Source of the DNA: Planktothricoides sp. SR001
Lineage (GTDB): Bacteria > Cyanobacteriota > Cyanobacteriia > Cyanobacteriales > Laspinemataceae
NCBI RefSeq assembly: GCF_001276715.1
Contig: NZ_LIUQ01000012.1
Coordinates: 99,004 to 137,681 of the forward strand
Length of the DNA stretch: 38,678 nucleotides
Reading direction: 5' to 3'
Positions 1 through 7,452 of the stretch are shown here, in pieces. Below the pieces are notes generated by a model. The model saw nothing but the letters and a program-made list of their open reading frames with translations. It was not told the origin of the DNA and ran no database searches. The translations under genes were made by a program, and so were the position numbers. The first letter of the stretch is position 1; each line of letters starts with the position of its first letter.

Positions 1-46
1 TTCGCCCCTACAAAGGTAAATTGTTCCCCAAATATTTTTGATGTGT

Positions 47-1825
47 TTATAATAGAACCGCTTCTAATTTTTGTTGTTCCCAGAGCAATCGATAGAGTCC
101 ACCTTCCTGCAAGAGTTTTGTGTGAGTGCCACTCTGCACGATCGCCCCAGCAGCCATGACAAAAATTCGGTCAGCTTTGGCAGCGGCAGACATTTGGTGA
201 GAGATAAAAATCACCGTTTTCCGCTGAGTTCCCGTGGAGAGATTTTTGAGAATATCCGTGGCGGTTTGGTTATCCACACTGGAAAGGGCATCATCTAAAA
301 TAAGCACGGGTGCATCCATTAATAACGCTCTCGCGAGGGCGGTACGTTGCCGTTGTCCCCCGGAAAGGGTAATCCCTCTTTCCCCCACAATTGTTTGATA
401 TTGTTGGGGAAAATTGAGAATTTCGGCGTGAATTTGCGCTTGTTTGGCGGCATATTCTACTTGTGTTTGATCCGCCAATGGGTTGCCATAGCGAATATTA
501 TCTTGAATGGTGGTACTAAAGAGAAAACTTTCTTGGGGAACATAGGCGATCGCCCCCCGTAAATCCGTTAATCTTAATTGGGTGATATCTTGTCCATCCA
601 AAAATAACTGACCGGGTTCAATATCTAGTAACCGGGGCAAGGCATTAGCTAAGGTCGATTTTCCAGCAGCAATTGGCCCAACGATCGCGATCGTTTCTCC
701 GGGCATAATATCAAAACTGACATGATTTAATGCGGGAATTTTGCTATCAGGATAATAATAAGTCAGATGACGAGCAGTGAGTTTTCCTTTAGCCTCTTCT
801 GGGGGTAAAGAAATCGCCTGAACCGAGTCAACAATTTTTGGTTTAGCTTCGAGAATGGCTTCGACGCGATCGACACTCACCTCTCCCCGTTGATAAGTGG
901 TAATGGTAAAACCCATCAAGGCAGTGGGAAATACTAACCGTTCCACATATAAAAGTAAGGCGACAAAATCTCCGACGGTAATCACTTTATCCGCGATCGC
1001 GTTTCCCCCAAAGGCCAATAAAACCAGTAAACTAATACTGGCTAAACCCCCCAAAATGGGAAACAATAAGCTGCGAGTTTTGGCTAACTTTAAATTAGCC
1101 TTCAATAAGGTTTCATTTTTATCAGCAAAAGCTCGCCGCTCATTTTCCTCTTGGGCATAAATTTTAATTAAAGAAATCCCGCTCATATCCTCTTGAATTA
1201 AATCGCTCAAATTGGATAATTCTTCTTGAACGGTTTGCTGCTGGGTGCGGAGTTGATCGCTAAATAGTTGCACAATAATCATCAGCAACGGATACACAGA
1301 AAGCGCCAATACAGTCAACTTCACATTAATCGATAGCATCACCGGAATGGTCAGCCCATAAGCAAATACGATATTGGCAAAGGATAACATAGCAAACCCA
1401 ACTAACCGGCGAATACTATCCACATCAGAAGTCGCACGGTTAATTAAATCTCCCACGGGGTTTGCGGCAAAATAAGCCGGTTCTAAAGTGAGTAAATGTT
1501 CAAAAATCTTTTGCTTGAGGTCAAATTCTACTTGTCTTCCTACCCCAAACAGCCACATTCTTGAAGCAACGCGAATCACCCACATAACGGTGGTCATTAC
1601 CAGGATAATGATGACATATTTCAACATCAGTTGAAAGTCAAACATTGCTTGGAGTTCATCAATACTATTGCGAATTAGCAGGGGAATATAAACCCCTAAA
1701 GCATTGACGATCAATAGAGTGCCAATTCCCCCTAGTTCTTGTCTCCAGTAGGGACGGATGTAGTCGATTAGTGTTTTCAGTCTTGAGCGAGCCATGTTTT
1801 GCCCTGGAATTTCCAATGATTTCAA
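47..1825 (-). CDS. ABC transporter, fused permease/ATP-binding half-exporter (MsbA/MdlB-like)
   Basis: A 592-residue half-transporter with an N-terminal six-helix ABC exporter membrane domain (about residues 30-320) and a C-terminal nucleotide-binding domain. The NBD shows a Walker A GPIAAGKST near residue 382, the signature LSGGQRQR near 487, Walker B VLILDDALSSVD near 505 and the H-loop ISHQ. It would sit in the inner membrane, dimerise and export a lipid, drug or peptide with ATP; the substrate cannot be read from sequence. Length is normal for the family. The first Met gives MKSLEIPGQNMARSR; the inner Met (MARSRLKTL) ten residues later is an equally good start. It is downstream of the nitrate cluster on the same strand but separated by about 245 bp holding strong hairpins, so it is probably an independent unit. 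Confidence 0.93.
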   Translation of the reverse strand: MKSLEIPGQNMARSRLKTLIDYIRPYWRQELGGIGTLLIVNALGVYIPLLIRNSIDELQAMFDFQLMLKYVIIILVMTTVMWVIRVASRMWLFGVGRQVEFDLKQKIFEHLLTLEPAYFAANPVGDLINRATSDVDSIRRLVGFAMLSFANIVFAYGLTIPVMLSINVKLTVLALSVYPLLMIIVQLFSDQLRTQQQTVQEELSNLSDLIQEDMSGISLIKIYAQEENERRAFADKNETLLKANLKLAKTRSLLFPILGGLASISLLVLLAFGGNAIADKVITVGDFVALLLYVERLVFPTALMGFTITTYQRGEVSVDRVEAILEAKPKIVDSVQAISLPPEEAKGKLTARHLTYYYPDSKIPALNHVSFDIMPGETIAIVGPIAAGKSTLANALPRLLDIEPGQLFLDGQDITQLRLTDLRGAIAYVPQESFLFSTTIQDNIRYGNPLADQTQVEYAAKQAQIHAEILNFPQQYQTIVGERGITLSGGQRQRTALARALLMDAPVLILDDALSSVDNQTATDILKNLSTGTQRKTVIFISHQMSAAAKADRIFVMAAGAIVQSGTHTKLLQEGGLYRLLWEQQKLEAVLL

Positions 1826-1860
1826 AAATTAATCTTAATTTTATCACTTTTGCTAGGGGT

Positions 1861-2057
1861 GCGACAGCTTGAGAAACCGGGTTTCTTGGCAAAATCTCTG
1901 TTATCCAACCTTCATGGCTGATAGAAACCCGGTTTCTTGGTTGCTTGGGTTGGTTGCTTGGGGGGCGACAGCTTCAGAAACCGGGTGTCTTAATACCATC
2001 TTTGTCACCCAAACCAAGAAACCGGGTTTCTTAGAGAAACCCGGTTTCTAACCCGGT
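1861..2057. repeat. GAAACCGGGTTTC palindrome cluster with terminator-like hairpin
   Basis: Five copies of a 13-bp near-palindrome lie at 1873-1885, 1924-1936, 1977-1989 (one mismatch), 2018-2030 and 2036-2048, plus a half copy at 2050-2057. The first two are 51 bp apart, the same spacing as in the composite repeats at 21.7-24.6 kb. The words gcgacagctt recur before copies 1 and 3. Copies 4 and 5 are opposite in sense and nearly adjacent, so 2017-2048 folds into a long hairpin just downstream of the nitrate-cluster genes on the minus strand. It may end that transcript, though a clean T-run is not evident. Confidence 0.85.
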
Positions 2058-2070
2058 TTTTTTGTTTATT

Positions 2071-2520
2071 TTAAACTAAATTAAACTCTTTCATCGCGGG
2101 GATAAAATTAGCATTTTCGTGGCTGGAACGGCTGAGTTTAATCAAGGCAAATCTTTGTAAGGGAGTGAGTTTTGCCCATTGTTCTAAGGTAATGGTTAAA
2201 TTAAAGGCTTGCGCCTTTCCTTGCACCATTTCTGGTACAATTGTATCATCTAACCAGGAGGGATTTTCCTCAATGGGCAGGTCTTTGGCTTCGCTGCCCG
2301 TATATTCGATTACTTGTTGGTGTAACCAGTCGTGATAGTCTTTTACTTCCGTGAAGCTATCGCAAGGGCGATCGCACAATTGGGAACGAATTTCTTGGGG
2401 AAACTTATGCCAATGGGCTAATTTTAACTTCACCCCACAAGTATCGAGTTTATAGCGTACTTGCATAGGGATGCAATTCAGGGAATCAACAAAATCCGCT
2501 TCAAATTGAAAAAAAGTCAT
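2071..2520 (-). CDS. nitrate reductase associated protein
   Basis: A 149-residue soluble protein whose sequence (MTFFQFEADFVDSLNCIPM at the start, then a KLKLAHWHKFP-type segment and a C-terminal LTPLQRFALIKLSRS segment) I recognise as the nitrate-reductase-associated family found beside narB in cyanobacteria. Its biochemical role is not established; the name reflects gene neighbourhood. Here it closes a minus-strand run after narB and two PsiE-family genes, 40 bp after the preceding stop, which agrees with co-transcription. Downstream is the GAAACCGGGTTTC hairpin cluster. Family assignment is from memory of the family sequence, so moderately high rather than certain. Confidence 0.82.
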   Translation of the reverse strand: MTFFQFEADFVDSLNCIPMQVRYKLDTCGVKLKLAHWHKFPQEIRSQLCDRPCDSFTEVKDYHDWLHQQVIEYTGSEAKDLPIEENPSWLDDTIVPEMVQGKAQAFNLTITLEQWAKLTPLQRFALIKLSRSSHENANFIPAMKEFNLV

Positions 2521-2560
2521 CTTCTTTTAGGTGAGTGATATTAACTGGGTATTAACTGAT

Positions 2561-3034
2561 TTATAATCGCCGATTGCTATGGCGGATAATGAAATAACTA
2601 AGGGATAAAGCCAGGATAGCTGTTGCCACTCCAATTAGATCAAATCCTCCAGCTTTGTTAAAGTCGAAAATAATAATTTTCCGAGCCATTGCGATCAGAG
2701 ATGTCACCAGCACTAACTCCATTTGTACCACATTATTTTGCAGATAGGCGGTAATATTTTCGAGAATTTCCAGGGCAATTAATACATCTAAAAATAAGCC
2801 AAACAGTTTAAATAATATTTGATGACCCACCAGGACAGGTTGGGTAGTAAATTCTTCTAGGGTGACAATAATTAAGTCCCAAACTGAGACAATGATGACA
2901 AAAATCATTACCAAAGATAAGACTTTGGCAGTAAACTTTTGGATTTTATTAATGCTGTAAATAAAAACTGAGTCATCAAAAAAACTGATAATTTTTTGAA
3001 TTAAATTTATTTGGGGGTGTCGCTCGTTTTTCAT
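2561..3034 (-). CDS. PsiE-family membrane protein, copy 2
   Basis: A 157-residue protein with four predicted membrane segments and the PsiE (phosphate-starvation-inducible E) family core: a VSVWDLIIV segment, then ALEILENITAYL, then VTSLIAMARKIIIFD. Function of the family is unknown; it sits in the inner membrane. It is a tandem paralogue of the next gene upstream, with the core motif almost identical and the N-terminal 40 residues diverged. It starts 46 bp after the upstream copy ends and stops 40 bp before the nitrate-reductase-associated gene, so all three look like one transcript with narB. The link to nitrate rather than phosphate metabolism is inferred from position only. Confidence 0.85.
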   Translation of the reverse strand: MKNERHPQINLIQKIISFFDDSVFIYSINKIQKFTAKVLSLVMIFVIIVSVWDLIIVTLEEFTTQPVLVGHQILFKLFGLFLDVLIALEILENITAYLQNNVVQMELVLVTSLIAMARKIIIFDFNKAGGFDLIGVATAILALSLSYFIIRHSNRRL

Positions 3035-3080
3035 GCTTTTTTTAAAAAAGACTGCATAAAAAAACTGACTTCAGATGAAA

Positions 3081-3560
3081 TCAGTCTATTTTTCGATTTA
3101 AGTTGCGGACGATCCAGTAACTAATGGAAAGGGCAAAAATGGCCAGTCCTAGACCGATTAAATCTAAGCCTTTGAGCTTACTAAAGTCAAAAATAATGAT
3201 TTTCCGAGCTACCGCTACCAAAGAGGTGACAATGACTAATTCGACTTGAACGACGTGCTTGCGTAAATAAGCAGTAATATTTTCTAAGACTTCTAGGGCG
3301 ATTAAAATATCTAAGAATAAACCAAAAATTTTAAATAAGGTTTTATCTAAAAAAATATCTGGGGTGTCTAGAAAATCTTTAGCCACCACAAGAATCAGGT
3401 CGCCCACTGAGACGATAATGATAAAAATCATTACCAAGGAGAGGATTTTAGAAAAGAATCCTTCCATCCAGTGGATGCCAGACATGAAATTATCATCGCG
3501 AAACCACATCGCGATGTCTGTGAACAATTTGTTAAGTTGAGTTTTTTTGATGGGAGCCAT
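3081..3560 (-). CDS. PsiE-family membrane protein, copy 1
   Basis: A 159-residue four-helix membrane protein of the PsiE family, with VSVGDLILV, ALEVLENITAYL and VTSLVAVARKIIIFD in the family order. It is 111 bp downstream of narB on the same strand and is followed after 46 bp by its own paralogue. The two copies share the same architecture and end (…YFIIRHSNRR vs …YWIVRNLNRK), which points to a tandem duplication. N-terminal MAPIKKTQLNKLF is polar and cytosolic. No enzyme motif is visible, and the molecular role of PsiE proteins is unknown. Confidence 0.86.
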   Translation of the reverse strand: MAPIKKTQLNKLFTDIAMWFRDDNFMSGIHWMEGFFSKILSLVMIFIIIVSVGDLILVVAKDFLDTPDIFLDKTLFKIFGLFLDILIALEVLENITAYLRKHVVQVELVIVTSLVAVARKIIIFDFSKLKGLDLIGLGLAIFALSISYWIVRNLNRKID

Positions 3561-3659
3561 AGACTAGGAGGTAGGCAAAGGGCTGAAATCTGGACTGGAA
3601 CTATTATCATGCCTAGTCTATAGCACAGTGGCTTCTAATTAGAAGTTTTAAAAGAAAAA

Positions 3660-3722
3660 ATAACCGAGTTTCTACGATCGCTGCTGTTGAGTGACAGAGA
3701 TAGTCTGAAGCAACCCGGTTTC
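3660..3722. repeat. decayed palindrome pair overlapping the 3' end of narB
   Basis: Degenerate copies of the 13-bp palindrome are at 3660-3672 (aaccgagtttc core) and 3710-3722 (aacccggtttc core), 50 bp apart, close to the 51-bp spacing of the intact composite repeats. The second one is inside the narB reading frame and encodes the ETG of its tail. Confidence 0.6.
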
Positions 3723-5888
3723 TGCTTGGGCGATCGCCACTAACTGCACCGCACAAGCTTTTAACTCTGGTTGCAAGGAGTCGGGACAGGACTCGGAGTG
3801 AGTCAGGGCGTTGGCTTCGGCATTTTCAGCCCAAAGGAAGCCCCAGTGCATCGGTACAAACACTGTTCCACGGGCGATCGCCTCCGTAATCATGGCCGGA
3901 AACACAGCATTGCCACGGGGCGATCGCACTTCCACCGACATTCCCTCAGAAATCCCCAACTTTTCCGCATCACGGGGATGAATTTCTATAAACGGATCTG
4001 GGTGCATCTTAGCGGTCTTGGGAATTCGTCCCGTCCGAGTTTGGGTATGCCAATGACCATAAAGCCTGCCCGTAGTCAGCACAAACGGATAATCGGGATT
4101 CGGCGGTTCCGCCAAACCTTTGGAATAATAAGCCCCAAACCGAGCTCGACCATCGGGGGTATTAAAGCGGAAATCCGTATATAACCGCTTATTCGTGGCA
4201 AAGTTGGGGGTAACTTGGTCAGCGGAAAAAGGCCATTGAATCGGGCCATGTTCCGCCAAAAGTTGATGACTCAACCCGGAAGTATCACAAGGACGACCTT
4301 TGGTTAATTGGACAAATTCCCCATAGACTTCGGCGGAATTAGCAAAATTAAACTTATCGGCAAAACCCAAACGCCGCCCCACTTCCGCAAAAATTTCCCA
4401 ATCCGCTTTAGCTTCCCCTGGGGGTTCGCGAAATCCAGCGCACAAAGTCACCACCCTTTCCGAGTTGGTCATCACCCCTGTTTTCTCACTCCACTGGGCA
4501 GCAGGCAACAACACATGGGCATATTGCGCGGTTTCCGTCGGATAATAGGCATCTTGATAAACCGTAAACGGGGATTGACGCAAAGCCGCTTGAGTCCGCT
4601 TGATATCCGGCATACTCACCGCTGGGTTGGTGGCGGCAATCCATAAAAAACCCACTTGTCCCGCTTCTAAACCCCGGATCATCTCCACGGTGGTCATCCC
4701 CCGTTGGGGCTGAATGCTGCCTGGGGGAATTCCCCAAAATTGTTCGACTTCTGCCCGATGTTGGGGGTTTGAAATCGACCGATAGCCCGCTAAAATACTG
4801 CAAAGTCCTCCCGCTTCTCGACCTCCCATCGCATTCGGTTGTCCGGTGAGGGAGAATGGCCCCGCCCCCGGTTTACCGATTTGCCCAGTCATTAAATGCA
4901 GGTTAATCAGCGATCGCACCTTAGCAGTTCCTTCCGACGACTGATTCATCCCCATTGACCAAAGAGACAAGACGCGATTTGACTCACCCCACCACCGGGC
5001 TGCTTGTTCCAATTCATCCAGCCGAATGCCACAAGTTCTTGCCACCAATTCCGGGGCGGTGTTCTGAATTACTTCGGCAAAAGCGGGAAACCCAGAGGTA
5101 CATTCATCAATAAAAGACGCATCAATATATCCCCATCGCATTAATAAGTGGGCGATTCCATTTAATAAGTCAATATCTGTACCCGGTCGAATGGCTAAAT
5201 GTAAATCAGCGGCTTCAGCGGTTTGGGTGCGGCGCGGATCGACCACGACCATTTTCACTTGGGGATTTTTTTTGTGGTGTTGTCGCAGGCGATTAAATAC
5301 AATCGGGTGACATTCAGCGGTATTGGTGCCAATCAGAAAAGCAAAGTCAGTAAGTTCTAAATCTTCATAGCAGCAAGGGGGGCCATCAGACCCAAAACTT
5401 TGGGTATAACCCACCACCGCACTGGACATACAAAGGCGGGAATTAGTATCAAAATTGTTGCTGTTTAAACAGCCGGTAAAAAGTTTTTCAGCGGTGTAAT
5501 AGTCTTCGGTTTGAAACTGACCGGAACCGTAGAGAAAAAGTGCGTTTGGCCCTTGGGTTTCTCGCACGATTTGAATCCGTTGCACAATGCGATCGAATGC
5601 TTCATCCCAGGTGGCGCGGCGAAAGGGTTGATCGAGAGATTCTCGCATCATGGGATATTTCAATCGATCTTTATGTAATGATTCGCTAACTGTAGCGCCT
5701 TTGACACAGACTTTGCCCAAACTAGAAGGATGTGCGCGATCGCCTTGAACTTTCCAAATCGGCGTTCCTTCACCATCTTTATGAGTGGGTTTTCCCTTTT
5801 GTGCTGGTGGGGATACTTCCAAACCACAGCCCACCCCACAGTAAGGACAGATAGTTTTGTTTGAGTTAGTTTGGTTAGAGTTAGTCAT
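3672..5888 (-). CDS. narB: ferredoxin-nitrate reductase NarB
   Basis: A 738-residue molybdopterin oxidoreductase reducing nitrate to nitrite with electrons from ferredoxin, in the cytoplasm. The N-terminal 4Fe-4S site is C14, C17, C21 and C61 ([12 protein letters not shown] ... GKVCVKG). The likely molybdenum ligand is C153 in [13 protein letters not shown]. The C-terminal molydopterin-dinucleotide-binding domain includes [18 protein letters not shown] and PMHWGF. Length is normal for cyanobacterial NarB, except that the last ~16 residues ([17 protein letters not shown]) are encoded by a decayed GAAACCGGGTTTC repeat. It lies in a run with nirA upstream and psiE-like and nitrate-reductase-associated genes downstream; no ribosome site is obvious before ATG 5888. 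It should follow nitrogen control through the nirA promoter. Confidence 0.96.
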   Translation of the reverse strand: MTNSNQTNSNKTICPYCGVGCGLEVSPPAQKGKPTHKDGEGTPIWKVQGDRAHPSSLGKVCVKGATVSESLHKDRLKYPMMRESLDQPFRRATWDEAFDRIVQRIQIVRETQGPNALFLYGSGQFQTEDYYTAEKLFTGCLNSNNFDTNSRLCMSSAVVGYTQSFGSDGPPCCYEDLELTDFAFLIGTNTAECHPIVFNRLRQHHKKNPQVKMVVVDPRRTQTAEAADLHLAIRPGTDIDLLNGIAHLLMRWGYIDASFIDECTSGFPAFAEVIQNTAPELVARTCGIRLDELEQAARWWGESNRVLSLWSMGMNQSSEGTAKVRSLINLHLMTGQIGKPGAGPFSLTGQPNAMGGREAGGLCSILAGYRSISNPQHRAEVEQFWGIPPGSIQPQRGMTTVEMIRGLEAGQVGFLWIAATNPAVSMPDIKRTQAALRQSPFTVYQDAYYPTETAQYAHVLLPAAQWSEKTGVMTNSERVVTLCAGFREPPGEAKADWEIFAEVGRRLGFADKFNFANSAEVYGEFVQLTKGRPCDTSGLSHQLLAEHGPIQWPFSADQVTPNFATNKRLYTDFRFNTPDGRARFGAYYSKGLAEPPNPDYPFVLTTGRLYGHWHTQTRTGRIPKTAKMHPDPFIEIHPRDAEKLGISEGMSVEVRSPRGNAVFPAMITEAIARGTVFVPMHWGFLWAENAEANALTHSESCPDSLQPELKACAVQLVAIAQAETGLLQTISVTQQQRS

Positions 5889-5983
5889 AATATAATTGTT
5901 TCGGTGAGTAAATATGATTGTTTGATATAAATATTAGACATATTAGACAATTCTGGCTTTCATACCGTAGAATATCCCCCCAA

Positions 5984-6008
5984 CCGATGGCGGTGGATAC
6001 GCCATCGG
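5984..6008. other. perfect stem-loop between narB and the upstream gene
   Basis: Stem ccgatggcg (5984-5992) pairs with cgccatcgg (6000-6008) across a 7-nt loop. It lies in the leader of narB on the transcript from nirA. There is no following T-run, so it reads better as an RNA-processing or stability element, or as a small dispersed repeat, than as a terminator. Confidence 0.5.
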
Positions 6009-6051
6009 CTATATTGAAAAATTCGATGCATCTAATCTAATATTACGATGT

Positions 6052-6132
6052 TTAATTATTTGCTTAATTATTTGCTTAATTATTTGCTTAATTATTTGCT
6101 TAATTATTTGCTTAATTATTTGCTTAATTATT
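6052..6132. repeat. 12-bp tandem repeat, 6.75 copies
   Basis: The unit ttaattatttgc is repeated exactly six times (6052-6123) and followed by nine more matching bases. Copies are identical, which implies recent expansion or replication slippage. It lies between the one-TM protein gene and narB, so copy number would change the length of the intergenic leader. Confidence 0.97.
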
Positions 6133-6237
6133 TTTCAACAACCCAGGAATAGCTGGGGTGAATGCAGGTCTATAAAAAATATCAATTTTTTGACAATTGC
6201 ATTATCACCCAGCCGCCCGGAAAGAAAAAATTCAGGT

Positions 6238-6942
6238 TTAATTACCGGAAATCCAAGGGCTAACTTCTAGTTGCCCACTGGGGGTAAAAACCACCACAAA
6301 TTTAGCAGTTTTGTCTGAGGTTGCCGCCGGATCAATTAAGCTGGGTAAAGGAGTTTCATTGCTATAATTTTTGGCTGATTCATTGATTTCTTTGTAAGAG
6401 GCGATCGCCCCTGATTCAGTTACATTAATCTGATACACCAGACTAGAGGTAAATGTGGGATTAGTCGTCCAATTTTCATCAATTTTGCTCAATACTTGGC
6501 TGTTTAATGCTTCAAGAGTGGCCGGATCCGTAATAGTCGATTCGGCGATCGCGGGAGCGCTAGTCGCGGGAGCGGTCGTCGCGGGAGCGGTCGTCGCGGG
6601 AGCGGTCGTCGCGGGAGCGGTCGCTGTGTCGATCCTGGGCTGACTGGTGACGGAAAGGTTCTCTGTCACCAGGGGGATTTCTTGATTCGTCCCCGAAGTC
6701 GATTCAGGGGACAGGGAAGTTTCACCTGGATTGCTGGGGGTCGATAGGCTGGTGGAATAAGTCACAGCGGGTTTACTTTCCTCAGCAGGCGTGGCCATTT
6801 TCTCAGGAGTCACCTTGGGTGAGATGAATTGTAGAACCCCGCCTAAAATCAATACAGACACGGTGGCGCCAGTGGCAATCAGGGCATCAGAACGGTAATG
6901 TTGATCGGCAGATGTGTTTTCAGTCACTTTATTGCTAGACAT
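6238..6942 (-). CDS. single-pass membrane protein with Ala/Pro/Thr repeat linker and small C-terminal domain (nitrate cluster)
   Basis: 234 residues, no name I can assign. A polar N-terminus is followed by one membrane helix (about 20-40, LIATGATVSVLILGGVLQFI), then a low-complexity Ser/Thr/Pro linker with five ATTAP-type pentads coded by a 15-bp tandem repeat (6551-6625). A C-terminal domain of about 95 residues follows (SKIDENWTTNP ... YQINVTESGAIASYKEIN ... TAKFVVVFTPSGQLEVSPW). That domain looks like a small alpha/beta module placed outside the membrane, somewhat like TonB-C-type modules, but this is only an impression. The gene lies between nirA and narB on the same strand. A broken copy of the same end domain lies at 7232-7417. 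A role in nitrate/nitrite uptake or reductase assembly would be a guess. Confidence 0.75.
   Translation of the reverse strand: MSSNKVTENTSADQHYRSDALIATGATVSVLILGGVLQFISPKVTPEKMATPAEESKPAVTYSTSLSTPSNPGETSLSPESTSGTNQEIPLVTENLSVTSQPRIDTATAPATTAPATTAPATTAPATSAPAIAESTITDPATLEALNSQVLSKIDENWTTNPTFTSSLVYQINVTESGAIASYKEINESAKNYSNETPLPSLIDPAATSDKTAKFVVVFTPSGQLEVSPWISGN
6551..6625. repeat. 15-bp coding minisatellite
   Basis: Five copies of gcgggagcggtcgtc (first and last variant) encode the Ala-Pro-Ala-Thr-Thr pentads of the linker in the one-TM protein. The period is a multiple of three, so copy-number change keeps the frame. Confidence 0.93.
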
Positions 6943-7231
6943 AGCAGGTTTTTCCCTTACTTTAAAGTAGCCAAGGTGTATGAGAATATTATGACAATTT
7001 TACCTAGTTTTTTCAGATTGAACGGATTATTCTCACTTAGCGGCTGCACATTACCATAAGATTCAAAATTTAAACGTTATCAGTGAACAATCGACCCTGG
7101 GAATGTCTGAATTGCTTAATCTGAGAGCTTTGAGCTTTACCGTTAAGGTTAAGTTTTTTGCCTCTGTTTGGCGGTAATGGCTGGGTGGCAAGTCAAGGCG
7201 ATCGCTTCTCGGAGCGAAATCCTCCGTTTGC

Positions 7232-7417
7232 TTACGATTCTTGACTCAGCCACGGCCTCACTTCCCGTTGCCCCTCTGGGGTAAACATGACCAAGAACTT
7301 AGCCACGGATTTTTCTGCCGCGAAGGTTTGGGTCATGTCTGTGCTGTGGTTGATGGTGTGGTTCATATCCCGGTGATTTACAGAACCAAGACTCAACTGA
7401 CTCAACTGATTTAAAGG
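7232..7417 (-). pseudogene. relic of the C-terminal domain of the one-TM nitrate-cluster protein
   Basis: On the minus strand right after nirA, a 61-codon open segment ends in AAEKSVAKFLVMFTPEGQ then REVRPWLSQES and a stop. This aligns residue by residue with TAKFVVVFTPSGQLEVSPW of the 234-residue protein 300 bp downstream. Just upstream in the same frame, AIA-AM and then a stop resemble the SGAIAS stretch, so the remaining piece has stops and a deletion. An ATG at 7366 could still give a 44-residue peptide (7232-7366), but no good ribosome site precedes it. Most likely a decayed duplicate of the neighbouring gene, with the membrane and linker parts lost. Confidence 0.7.
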
Positions 7418-7452
7418 AGTTTACATAGCGGCGATCGCTCAATAACTCGCCA

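Noticed and set aside
1869-2051. 60-codon open frame on the plus strand
   Set aside because: It is only the translation of the GAAACCGGGTTTC repeats (ETGFL/KPGF peptides).
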